Source: Spirochaetota bacterium
Lineage (GTDB): Bacteria > Spirochaetota > UBA4802 > UBA5550
Assembly: GCA_016933025.1 (NCBI GenBank)
Contig: JAFGBT010000009.1
Coordinates: 62,001 to 126,000 of the forward strand
Direction of reading: 5' to 3'
Length of the DNA stretch: 64,000 nucleotides
Shown: piece by piece, positions 44,383 to 52,496 of the stretch
Layout: the number at the start of each line of letters is the position of its first letter
Position numbering within the stretch: the first letter of the stretch is position 1
Position numbers and translations under genes: made by a program
Notes under the pieces: generated by a model
The model's database searches: none
What the model was told of the DNA's origin: nothing
The model's input: only the letters and a program-made list of their open reading frames with translations

Positions 44383-44798
44383 AATCAAAAAACGTACTGC
44401 TTATATTCAATAAAAAAATCATGTACAAACCGCTAATATACAGGCTGGCAAAAGATTTCGACGTGGTATTCAATGTCCTGGAGGCCAAGATCCTCCCGAA
44501 ACTCGAGGGAAGGCTCATCCTGGAGCTCCGCGGCGAAGAAGATTCCGTCGACTCAAGCATCGATTACCTCATGCAGGAGGGAGTAGTGGTGGAGACGCTG
44601 GTGGACCGGATTGTCCGGGACGACGAACGATGCATTCACTGCGGCGCCTGCACCTCCGTCTGCCGCGTGGACGCACTCTGCATCGACCGTTCCACCATGA
44701 AAGTCATGTTCGACCATGAAAAGTGCGTGGCGTGCGGCATGTGCAAGATCGCCTGCCCGGTCGGGGCCATGTCGGGGGCGAGTATCGATCTGGATTAA
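44379..44798 (+). CDS. NIL domain-4Fe-4S ferredoxin, homocysteine pathway partner
   Basis: A 139-residue protein. Residues about 1-75 form a NIL domain (VLLIFNKKIMYKPLIYRLAK, LEGRLILELRGEE), an ACT-like fold also found in MetN. Residues about 80-135 hold two 4Fe-4S ferredoxin motifs (CIHCGACTSVCRVDAL and CVACGMCKIACPVGAM). This is the architecture of the Methanosarcina ferredoxin that works with the COG1900 protein, presumably delivering electrons or sulfur. It closes the three-gene cassette and is followed at once by a palindrome. Confidence 0.9.
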   Translation: MKSKNVLLIFNKKIMYKPLIYRLAKDFDVVFNVLEAKILPKLEGRLILELRGEEDSVDSSIDYLMQEGVVVETLVDRIVRDDERCIHCGACTSVCRVDALCIDRSTMKVMFDHEKCVACGMCKIACPVGAMSGASIDLD

Positions 44799-44813
44799 CC
44801 GATAACTATCGGT
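44798..44813. repeat. ACCGATAACTATCGGT palindrome
   Basis: A 16-base palindrome (7-bp stem, AC loop) that begins on the last base of the ferredoxin stop codon. Near-identical copies lie at 58637-58650 (14 bases), 24306-24321 (variant loop) and, in part, 47472-47484; all sit just beyond the 3' ends of genes. Confidence 0.55.
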
Positions 44814-45015
44814 CCCGAGGAAGCCCAGAGGACTCAATTCACCAATCCACCGATATGGCCCGCGATTACTGCCCACGCCCCCGGCACCCAGCCCCCTGTA
44901 ATCAATTATAATCCTGCATTGTTTTTGATAGGACATCAAGTCATGAATCCTGATAATATAAAAATAGATCATTATTTCAGGATTGCTATTCGCAGAATTT
45001 TATTGAGGATATGAC

Positions 45016-46098
45016 ATGGATGCAACTATTCCTTCCAGGCAAAAGGTCATGAAGGACCACAAGGATGCCGGCGGGTTTACGGCCGCCGTTTTCCCGATAC
45101 ACTATCCGCGGCCGCTTTTCAGAGCCTACAATGTTCTCCCCGTAGAGGTATGGGGTCCGCCGAAGGCTGATCCGCACCTGTGGGAGGCGCATCTGCAGAC
45201 ATATACGTGCAGTGTGATCCGCAACGGCCTCTCCTTTTTCATTGCCGGCGGCCTTGATGGAGTTGATATGTTAGTAGTTCCTCATTGCTGCGACACCCTT
45301 CAGGGACTGGGGAGCATTTTGCAGAACTATCTGCCGCAGAACAAGCGCGTTTTGACGCTCTACATCCCCCGCGACAGCCGTGAAATTGATATAAACTATT
45401 TGGCACGCGAGATGAAGATATTGTCGGGGAGGATCGGAGAGGTTACAGGAACGGAGCTGGACGAAAGCAAGCTTATAAAGTGTATCGACGAAGAGGACAG
45501 ATCAAACGCCATCGTCGGGAGGATGTTCCAGCAGAGAACTCAGCTATCATGCTCGGACAGGGAGTTCTATGAGATTATCAGGAGCAGGGAGTACCTTCCC
45601 GCGGACGCTTTTATTACTCTGGTCGAGGGTTTCATGGCCAGGGCGAAAAATCAGGACGGCGGCAGGATACCGGTTGTTATTTCCGGCATCATCCCGGAGC
45701 CGATGGACATATTCAATTCTCTGAACGGCATTGGATTGACGGTTGTGGGCGATGATCTGTTCACTACCGGAAGGCGCATCTACAGCCGGAGCGACAGCAC
45801 AGACCCCTGGACGAGGATGTCCGAAATGATTATAAAGGGCCCGCCGGACTCGACAAGGGGCAATTTTTTAACAAACAGGGTCAAGTATCTCGTCGATCTC
45901 ACGAAGGAGAGCGGCGCGCGCGGTGTCATATTCTATCACGTGAAGTTCTGCGAGCCGGAACAATTCTACTATCCAGCCCTGAAGAAAGGCCTCGAGAACG
46001 CGGGGATACCCTCCGTGCTCGTCGAGGCGGAGATAGGAGATCCGCTTCCCGGGCAGGTCGTGACCCGTCTTGAAGCCTTCAAGGAGGTGATCTCATGA
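45016..46098 (+). CDS. 2-hydroxyacyl-CoA dehydratase/benzoyl-CoA reductase family subunit (smaller)
   Basis: A 360-residue member of the HgdB/BcrB family (AVFPIHYPRPLFRAYNVLPVEVWG start; VVPHCCDTLQGLGS; VISGIIPEP; FYHVKFCEPEQFYY; VLVEAEIGDP end). Cysteines in the CCDT and FCEPE blocks are where the [4Fe-4S] cluster ligands lie in this family. These enzymes use an ATP-driven, ferredoxin-dependent one-electron activation to dehydrate 2-hydroxyacyl-CoA or reduce aromatic acyl-CoA. The substrate cannot be told from the sequence. The next gene is its partner, with a 4-base overlap. GAGG precedes the ATG. Confidence 0.85.
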   Translation: MDATIPSRQKVMKDHKDAGGFTAAVFPIHYPRPLFRAYNVLPVEVWGPPKADPHLWEAHLQTYTCSVIRNGLSFFIAGGLDGVDMLVVPHCCDTLQGLGSILQNYLPQNKRVLTLYIPRDSREIDINYLAREMKILSGRIGEVTGTELDESKLIKCIDEEDRSNAIVGRMFQQRTQLSCSDREFYEIIRSREYLPADAFITLVEGFMARAKNQDGGRIPVVISGIIPEPMDIFNSLNGIGLTVVGDDLFTTGRRIYSRSDSTDPWTRMSEMIIKGPPDSTRGNFLTNRVKYLVDLTKESGARGVIFYHVKFCEPEQFYYPALKKGLENAGIPSVLVEAEIGDPLPGQVVTRLEAFKEVIS

Positions 46099-47453
46099 GT
46101 ATTTTAAGCGCTGTTTCTTTCAACTGGAAGGTCAACGTCCTGGGAAAGGCGTTTCTGCGCTTTGAAAGACGCAGGGGCGAATGGAAGATGCGGAAGCCCT
46201 ACAAGAAGCAGAACCCGAATCTCGCGCCCCTGCTTAAATCCGTTCCCTATCTGAAGGAGCTCATTAGCACACACTACCTGCACGGTCGCTACGCCGACAC
46301 CCACAAGAAGGTCGCGTGGGTTACGTCGGGTGCACCCGTTGAAATCCTGAAGGCACTCGATTATTTCACACTGTATCCCGAAAATCACGGCGCCGTATGC
46401 GGCGTGCGCAGGCAGGTTGTCGAGCTCAGCGGCGTCGCAGAGAACATGGGCTACAACCGCGACCTCTGTTCGTACGCGCGGGGAGACCTCGGATCGGTCG
46501 TTTCAGGGAAAACGCCGGTCGGCAGGCTGCCCAAACCCGACCTTCTCTTCTGCTGCACCAACATCTGTCAGACGGTGATGTACTGGTACCAGGTGCTGGC
46601 TGATCATTTCAAGGTGCCCCTTATCATGATAGACACGCCGTTCATTTACGATAAGGTGACGGAACACGAGATTGAATACGTGAAGAAGCAGCTCGAATAC
46701 GCGATTGCAACCGCGGAGAGGGTCGCCGGAAAGAGCATCTCGCTGAAGCAATACAAAAAGGTCGGCATATATGCAAAGGATGCCGTCCTCCTGTGGAATG
46801 AGATTCTGGACCTGTGCAAGCACAGGCCCTCGCCGATCTCCGCGTTCGACCAGTTCTTCTACATGGCGCCGATTGTCGACATGCGCGGCGAGGACCATGC
46901 CGTAAAATTTTACACGCAGGTGATTGCCGAAGTGAAACAACGGATCGCGGACGGCGTCGGGGCCGTCACCAACGAGCGGAAGCGCCTCCTCTGGGACAAC
47001 CTCCCGATATGGTACGAGGTACGCCGGTTCGCAGAGGTCCTTGCAGAAAAGGGCTACTGCATCGCGGCCTCGACATACACGCACGCGTGGGGCGGGGACA
47101 TGAAGCACATAATAGAAAGCATAGATACCACCAAGGACGATATGGATTATCTGCTGTCAATGCTGGCCAGCGCGTATCTGCATGCCATCCTGAACCAGAG
47201 CTCCGGCTACAAACTGAACGTCATGCTGAAAATGGTGAAGGAGTATGATCTTGACGGCGTCATTCTTCACAACAACAGATCATGCAAACCCTACTCCCTG
47301 GGCCAGATAGACCAGCGGGACCGACTCATGAATGAGTACGGAATACCGACCATTCTGCTTGAGGCCGATCACAACGACCCGCGCTCGTTTTCAGAGGAGC
47401 AGGCGATGAACAGGCTCGCGGCGTTTATTGAGATTGTTGAGAATAAAAAATAG
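46095..47453 (+). CDS. 2-hydroxyacyl-CoA dehydratase/benzoyl-CoA reductase family subunit (larger)
   Basis: A 452-residue paralogue of the previous protein. After a basic N-terminal extension (about 1-45) it shows KKVAWVTSGAPVEILKALDYF, LFCCTNICQTVMYWYQVLADHF, the IIE...DYLLSMLASAYLH helix and GVILHNNRSCKPYSLGQ, then ILLEADHNDPRSFSEE. The two Cys blocks are the predicted iron-sulfur ligands. With the smaller subunit it should form a heterodimer. No ATPase activator (HgdC/BadF type) is encoded within the window, so it must be elsewhere. Confidence 0.85.
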   Translation: MSILSAVSFNWKVNVLGKAFLRFERRRGEWKMRKPYKKQNPNLAPLLKSVPYLKELISTHYLHGRYADTHKKVAWVTSGAPVEILKALDYFTLYPENHGAVCGVRRQVVELSGVAENMGYNRDLCSYARGDLGSVVSGKTPVGRLPKPDLLFCCTNICQTVMYWYQVLADHFKVPLIMIDTPFIYDKVTEHEIEYVKKQLEYAIATAERVAGKSISLKQYKKVGIYAKDAVLLWNEILDLCKHRPSPISAFDQFFYMAPIVDMRGEDHAVKFYTQVIAEVKQRIADGVGAVTNERKRLLWDNLPIWYEVRRFAEVLAEKGYCIAASTYTHAWGGDMKHIIESIDTTKDDMDYLLSMLASAYLHAILNQSSGYKLNVMLKMVKEYDLDGVILHNNRSCKPYSLGQIDQRDRLMNEYGIPTILLEADHNDPRSFSEEQAMNRLAAFIEIVENKK

Positions 47454-47471
47454 CGTCTGATCAAAATCCTG

Positions 47472-47484
47472 GATAGCTATCGGT
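47472..47484. repeat. GATAGCTATC palindrome between convergent genes
   Basis: A perfect 10-base palindrome followed by GGT, a partial copy of the ACCGATAACTATCGGT element, in the 43-base gap between the dehydratase and SPT-like stop codons. Confidence 0.35.
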
Positions 47485-47496
47485 TCCCCTGTCTGA

Positions 47497-48693
47497 TTAT
47501 GGAATAATCGATAGTTTCTTTCCGACTTTTTTGAAAATATCCATGCTTTTATCCAGGTCCTCCCTCGTGTGCGTGGCCATTACCCCGAGACGTATGCGGG
47601 ATTCCGCGGGAGGCACCGCCGGGTGGACGATCGGCGAGGCAAAAACCCCCTCGTCAAATACCATCCGGTTGAAGGTCATGGTCTTTTCCACATCACGTAT
47701 AAGAAGCGGCACCACTGCCGTCCGCGACGGGCCCGTATCGAAGCCGATCTCCTCGAGCCCCTTGAGGAAATAATTGATATTGCTCCAGAGACGATCCTTC
47801 CACTCGGGCTCCTCGTCAAGGAGCTCGAATGACTTGTAGACGCCCGCAACGGTAAGCGGCGGCAGAGAAGCTGAAAAGATGTATGCCGAAGCGCTGTGGC
47901 GCAGGTAGTCGATGAAATCGGACGGGCCCGCCACGAAGCCCCCCACTGCCCCGGCAAACTTTGAGAAGGTGCCGGCAATCACGTCCGGCGCGTGCGGCAT
48001 ATCAAAGTGGTCCGGCAGCCCGTACCCCCGCTTCCCGAGGACGCCCAGGCTGTGCGCCTCGTCGATGAGGAGCATGGCGCCATGCTCCTCCTTCAGGCGG
48101 TACAGCTCGGGGAGATCGGCCCAGTCGCCGTCCATGCTGTAGACCGAATCGACGATCACCAGCATCCGCTTGTACTTCGACCTTGCACGTGGCAGGAGGG
48201 TCTCCAGGTCCTCCGTGTCATTGTGGAGCCACATCCGCTTGTCGCTCCCCGAGAGAGTGACGCCGTCCACTATGCTCCGGTGTACCAGGCTGTCCAGGAG
48301 GGCGACGTCTCCTTTCCCGATGGTCGCCTGTATCGAGCCGAGGAGCGCCTGGTAGCCGCTCGGCAGAAGCACGCAGGCTTCGCGCTCGTACACCTGTGCG
48401 ATCCGCTCCTGGAGCCGGTAATGGAGATCAGTGGTGCCGCACGCCAGCGGAGACCCGCCGATGCCCAGGCCGTATTTGTCGGCAGCCTTCTTGACCTGTT
48501 CAAGCACTTTGGGGTGCGTGGAAAAACCGAGGTAGTTATTAGAGATGAAATTGATCCTCTCCTTTCCGCTCACCATGATACGGTTAGCGCAGGACGAGCT
48601 CACCTCGAGGCTGTACGTGTATATATTAGCCTTTCGCAGCGTTGACACCAGGGCGGCCTGCTGCTTCATAGCGTCGCTTATCAGTTGACTCAT
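47497..48693 (-). CDS. Serine palmitoyltransferase-like alpha-oxoamine synthase
   Basis: This 398-residue PLP enzyme condenses an amino acid with an acyl thioester, losing CO2, to give a 3-keto amine. Active-site residues can be placed: PLP-stacking His138 (DSLVHRSIVDG), Asp211 and His214 (LLIDEAHSLG), and Schiff-base Lys245 (GTFSKFAGAVGG). Several stretches fit serine palmitoyltransferase better than biotin or glycine C-acetyltransferase homologues: YIFSASLPPLTVAGV, EIGFDTG, VIFASPIVHPAVPP-type wording and RLGVMATHTREDLD resemble bacterial and eukaryotic SPT. Adjacent ACP and acyl-AMP ligase genes and a nearby ketosphinganine-reductase-like gene support long-chain-base synthesis. The amino acid used is not proven. 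Confidence 0.82.
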   Translation of the reverse strand: MSQLISDAMKQQAALVSTLRKANIYTYSLEVSSSCANRIMVSGKERINFISNNYLGFSTHPKVLEQVKKAADKYGLGIGGSPLACGTTDLHYRLQERIAQVYEREACVLLPSGYQALLGSIQATIGKGDVALLDSLVHRSIVDGVTLSGSDKRMWLHNDTEDLETLLPRARSKYKRMLVIVDSVYSMDGDWADLPELYRLKEEHGAMLLIDEAHSLGVLGKRGYGLPDHFDMPHAPDVIAGTFSKFAGAVGGFVAGPSDFIDYLRHSASAYIFSASLPPLTVAGVYKSFELLDEEPEWKDRLWSNINYFLKGLEEIGFDTGPSRTAVVPLLIRDVEKTMTFNRMVFDEGVFASPIVHPAVPPAESRIRLGVMATHTREDLDKSMDIFKKVGKKLSIIP

Positions 48694-48779
48694 AGATTAA
48701 CCCTCTTAACCCTTACTATACCACGATTATACGCATCCCGACTCTCTCTGCGGCAGGGAAGACCGGAATGATGATATGC

Positions 48780-49034
48780 CTATGTTATCAGGTGCTTCTC
48801 CAGATAGTGAAGCACCTCGATGATGGTCTGTAATTCCATTATCTCGTCAAGTTCCGGCTCAAAATCATACAATTCGGATATGCGCGAAATGGCCTCCATG
48901 CTCTTGAGGCTGTCAAAACCGAGGTCCTCAAGGAAGCGGTCATTGTCCCCGAGCTGGTCCGCCTTTTTCCCCGCCAGCTTCGCGATGATTTTAAGAAAGT
49001 CGCTCCTTATCTGTTCCGGCGTAATGTTTGCCAT
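48780..49034 (-). CDS. Dedicated acyl carrier protein
   Basis: An 84-residue acyl carrier protein; the phosphopantetheine site is Ser42 in LGFDSLKSME. The ATG at 49034 has GGAGAG upstream and gives the usual ACP length. The sequence differs from housekeeping AcpP (which has GADSLDTVE), and it sits between the acyl-AMP ligase and the SPT-like gene, so it likely receives the activated fatty acid and presents it to the condensing enzyme, as the special ACP does in Caulobacter sphingolipid synthesis. Confidence 0.9.
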   Translation of the reverse strand: MANITPEQIRSDFLKIIAKLAGKKADQLGDNDRFLEDLGFDSLKSMEAISRISELYDFEPELDEIMELQTIIEVLHYLEKHLIT

Positions 49035-49146
49035 CCTGCTCTCCTTGTCATGTCGATCAATACTATACCGCCCGCACCTGCGCGGCATAGTGTGAACCAT
49101 GCCGTTATTATTTCAATGACTATTTGGCGCCGTTTTCCGCGGAACG

Positions 49147-50973
49147 CTACTGCCGCATGCGCCTTCTGAAAAGATGGAAATGGCTCATGAGGAATGTCTT
49201 GACTATCACCAGCAGGTTCTTCCCCTGACTGAGGATGAGCTCACCTTCCAGGTATATCCGCTTGCACATGTACCGCTGGACTTTGCCGCTGGTCGTCTTC
49301 GGAATGGTTCCCTTTGGAACCAGCATGATGTCATCCGGCGCGATCCCGAGCTTCGCCAGCACCTCTGCATGGATATCGCGCTTCAACCGATCGAGATCGT
49401 CATTTTCCTTAATGCAGGTTTCGCATACCAGCACCAGGTCTTCAGTCCCCTCATTCTCATTGTGTACGTCGAACGCTGCGCAACAGCCGAGTCGGACGCC
49501 CGCGACGGTCGAGGCTATCCGTTCAATATCATACGGGTAAATGTTTTTACCGCGCTTGATGATCATCTCCTTCTTGCGACCCGATATAAAGAGCAGCCCG
49601 TCCAGTATGAACCCCATGTCGCCGGTATGGAGCCATCCGTTCTTCAAGGCTTCACGGGTCGCCTCGGGATTCTCGTAATAGCCGCTCATAAGGCTCGGGC
49701 TTTTTACCAGAATCTCACCGATCTCGCGTTCATGCAGAGTCTCTCCATTCTCGTTGGCGATCCTGACCTCCTGGCCGACGAGGGGATATCCGACGGAAAC
49801 CAGGTCGATGTACTCCTTGCTGTTCTCGCTATTCGAGTCGACGGCGATATCCTCGGTTTCGATCTTCTCCCTGTTGAAACGGCGGACCACCGTGGTATTC
49901 TTAAGCGACGGAAAGGTGGCGGCAAGGCTGTTTTCAGCCATGCCGTACACGGGCAGGAAGATGTCGTCCCTGAGGCCGCGGGGGCCGAACTTCTCCAGAA
50001 ATTTCGTAAGAGTGTTCCGGTCAATCGGTTCCGCACCGTTCAGGGCGAGCCTCCACGCGCTCAGATCAAGTCGGTGGGAACTCGCATCGTCAATACGTGT
50101 CACGCAGTAGTGGTATCCGAAATTGGGAGCAACGCCCATGGTGACGCGGTATTTCGAGATGTTCTCGAGCCACCAGACTGGCTTGAAAATAAAGGCCTCC
50201 GGCGCCATCAGCACCATTGAGATATGCCAGTAGAGCGTGCTCAAAAAACCGCCGATCAGGCCCATGTCATGATACATGGGGAGCCAGCTGATACCTACAT
50301 CGTCGGGCGTCATCTCGCTGGCAACGCCGATACCGTGAATGTTATGGAGAAGATTCCGATGCGAGAGCATGACTCCTTTCGGCTTTCCGGTAGTACCGGA
50401 GGTGTACTGTATAAGGGCCAGGTCGTCCGGTTTGACGACTGGAAGCGGCTTATGATTTTCAACAGGCACGGGATTGGCAAAAATCTCGTCGTCAAAGAGG
50501 AACCCGCTTACCAGGTCCGAGATGTTCATGAGGCTCGCGGCGATCACCTTGATTTTTTCATAGGTGATGAAATACCTTGCCTCGCAGTCGTGTATGATGT
50601 GCTTGAGGTTGTCCAGGTACTTCCCGAGGTTGCTGGTCCCGGCAGGCTGGCTGACCGGAACCGGCACGCCTCCGGCCAGAAGAATGCCGAAATATATATA
50701 GGCGAAATGAGCGCCCGTCGGCAGCATCACCACCACCTTGTCGTCCTGTTTGAGGCCCCTTCCAATGAGGTATTGCGCGACAGCCTTGCCGTGAGTGAGA
50801 ATATCCTTAGCTGATACCCGTGACTCCTTATTTTTAAGATCCATGAAAATGAGAAATTCCGGTTTGGCAACGGCCCTCTTCTCAAGTGCTTCAATCAGGG
50901 TCTCGTACCTCAGTTCATACCTCTCCGAGTTTTTCTGATAAGCAATTTTTTTCGAATCAACTGCAATGTTCAT
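49147..50973 (-). CDS. Fatty acyl-AMP ligase/acyl-ACP synthetase
   Basis: A 608-residue adenylate-forming enzyme. It has the P-loop YTSGTTGKPKG at 190-200, the FAAL-type block YGMAENSLAATF, the hinge region TGDMGFILDGLLFISGRKKEMII and the C-terminal catalytic Lys in PKTTSGKVQR. The GMAEN motif and neighbouring ACP suggest that acyl-AMP is passed to a carrier protein and not to CoA. The ATG at 50973 (AAGGAT seven bases upstream) is preferred; a longer frame to 51051 lacks a binding site. It heads the minus-strand unit ligase-ACP-SPT-like. Confidence 0.9.
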   Translation of the reverse strand: MNIAVDSKKIAYQKNSERYELRYETLIEALEKRAVAKPEFLIFMDLKNKESRVSAKDILTHGKAVAQYLIGRGLKQDDKVVVMLPTGAHFAYIYFGILLAGGVPVPVSQPAGTSNLGKYLDNLKHIIHDCEARYFITYEKIKVIAASLMNISDLVSGFLFDDEIFANPVPVENHKPLPVVKPDDLALIQYTSGTTGKPKGVMLSHRNLLHNIHGIGVASEMTPDDVGISWLPMYHDMGLIGGFLSTLYWHISMVLMAPEAFIFKPVWWLENISKYRVTMGVAPNFGYHYCVTRIDDASSHRLDLSAWRLALNGAEPIDRNTLTKFLEKFGPRGLRDDIFLPVYGMAENSLAATFPSLKNTTVVRRFNREKIETEDIAVDSNSENSKEYIDLVSVGYPLVGQEVRIANENGETLHEREIGEILVKSPSLMSGYYENPEATREALKNGWLHTGDMGFILDGLLFISGRKKEMIIKRGKNIYPYDIERIASTVAGVRLGCCAAFDVHNENEGTEDLVLVCETCIKENDDLDRLKRDIHAEVLAKLGIAPDDIMLVPKGTIPKTTSGKVQRYMCKRIYLEGELILSQGKNLLVIVKTFLMSHFHLFRRRMRQ

Positions 50974-51609
50974 AACTATATCCTTATAAAAATTTAGCGT
51001 ATATACCTTTACCCTCTTTCTTTTTTCAAAGACAGCATGAATAACATGCAACGCATCGAAATAATGGATTTTTAATCAGAACAATAGTAATTATCTTTGT
51101 TTCAAGTTGGTAAAGAAATATAACACTATGCCCTGCACCTTTTCAGCAAAATTCAACATTAGAATATATAATAACGCAAATATCATGCCAAAGCAAATTT
51201 TGTTATTTTATACATCAATATATCCATAAGCATCAAATATCATATATATCGGTGTTATTACAGCTGTCTATCATATTAAAAAAATCTACAGCCCGTATCA
51301 TTAATACAACAGAACATCCGTCCAGTCGGTCATTGAATTCATGCCAGCCTTCTCGAGTGACTCGTCACATGCCTCAATGGATTTTATCCCGACTGGTTCG
51401 ACAGACTCATCACGGGTCTGGCGTTGGGCTCGGCATAATATATGATATGTTACCCTGAGCGGAGTCGAAGGGTGCCTCGACGGAGTGTGTCCCGAGCTTG
51501 CCGAGGGGCTCGGCATGACTTCGGGAAAACCATGAAGTATTAATTAGTATTGACATATTAGATTACAGATATCAGATCTCTCATGTAATTAATACACGGG
51601 GGCATAGTA
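50974..51609. other. Divergent intergenic region with interspersed repeat
   Basis: About 640 bases. 50974-51290 is very AT-rich and should hold the promoter of the ligase operon. 51290-51530 is GC-richer and made of short repeated phrases (GGGCTCGGCAT twice, CCCTGAGCGGAGTCGAAGGG, CGAGCTTGCCGAGGGG), a kind of interspersed element seen in many genomes. No gene is supported. Confidence 0.6.
51421..51520. repeat. Interspersed CCCTGAGCGGAGTCGAAGGG-type repeat
   Basis: CCCTGAGCGGAGTCGAAGGG can fold on itself (CCCT with AGGG, TCGA inside), and GGCTCGGCAT flanks it on both sides. The same phrase is widespread in unrelated bacterial genomes as non-coding filler of unknown origin. Confidence 0.45.
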
Positions 51610-52449
51610 TTGAGACAGAAAATATATTTTTCCGGCAAATCAGCCATCATCACGGGCGGATCTAAAGGAATCGGCAGGGCCGTGGCCCGGGAATTCGTCA
51701 GGATGGGAGGCAGTGTCTGCATCATAGCGAGAAGCAAATCGGGCCTTGCCGACGCAGAAAAGGAGATAACGCATTCATGCGCCGGCTTACGGACAGTGAC
51801 ATCGATATCGTGCGACACCACTGACATGAAGCGCCTCAAGCCGCTTCTGGAAGACCACATCAAAAAAAACGGATTGCCTGATTACCTCATGAATTTCGTC
51901 GGGTACTCGCATCCCGGCTATATCCGGGACCTTTCACTGGAAGACTTCAGGAACAATATGGATACCAACTACTACGGCCAGCTCGTGCCGATCCTGGTCC
52001 TCCTGCCGCATTTTATGAAGGAGCGGAAGGGTCATATCGTGGCGTGCTCGTCTGTCGCCGGATATCTCGGCATTATGGGCTTTGCCGCGTACACCCCTAC
52101 CAAGTTCGCCATCAGCGGCCTCATGGAATCGTTACGCAACGAACTCAAGCCATACAATATCCGGTGCTCGGTCCTGTTCCCCCCGGACACGGACACGCCG
52201 GGCCTGAAGACCGAGAACAAAATCAAGCCGAAAGAAGTTATGATCATGTCCGAATCCGGCGGGCTGCTCACACCTGAAAAGGTTGCCGAGAAGCTGGTTC
52301 GGGGAATCATTAAAAAAAAGTTCTACATACTGCCCGGCCAGGCAAGGCTCCTCTGGACTATCATGCGTTACGCTCCGAACCTTTCACATCTCATCATGGA
52401 CGGCGAGCTTGCCCGGGCCAAGAAAAAGTCTCTGGCGGAGAAGCAATAA
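51610..52449 (+). CDS. Short-chain dehydrogenase resembling 3-ketodihydrosphingosine reductase
   Basis: A 279-residue SDR. NAD(P) binding is at TGGSKGIG (15-22) and the catalytic set is Ser147/148, Tyr161 and Lys165 (AAYTPTKFA). The stretch around residues 180-215 (KPYNIRCSVLFPPDTDTPG, then ENKIKPKE and ISE-like SESGG) closely follows the signature of eukaryotic ketosphinganine reductase (PPDTDTPGF, ENRTKP, ISET). It would reduce the 3-keto product of the SPT-like enzyme to sphinganine or an analogue. Start is TTG at 51610 with GGGGG eight bases upstream; it is divergent from the ligase-ACP-SPT unit. Confidence 0.82.
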   Translation: MRQKIYFSGKSAIITGGSKGIGRAVAREFVRMGGSVCIIARSKSGLADAEKEITHSCAGLRTVTSISCDTTDMKRLKPLLEDHIKKNGLPDYLMNFVGYSHPGYIRDLSLEDFRNNMDTNYYGQLVPILVLLPHFMKERKGHIVACSSVAGYLGIMGFAAYTPTKFAISGLMESLRNELKPYNIRCSVLFPPDTDTPGLKTENKIKPKEVMIMSESGGLLTPEKVAEKLVRGIIKKKFYILPGQARLLWTIMRYAPNLSHLIMDGELARAKKKSLAEKQ

Positions 52450-52450
52450 A

Positions 52451-52476
52451 AAAGCCCGGCACATGCCGGGCCTTTT
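52451..52476 (+). terminator. Rho-independent terminator
   Basis: GCCCGGCA and TGCCGGGC form an 8-bp stem with a 2-base centre, preceded by A6 and followed by CTTTTCCGTTT, 2 bases after the reductase stop codon. With A-rich and T-rich sides it may serve the converging gene too. Confidence 0.85.
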
Positions 52477-52496
52477 CCGTTTGCATTTCAAACATG

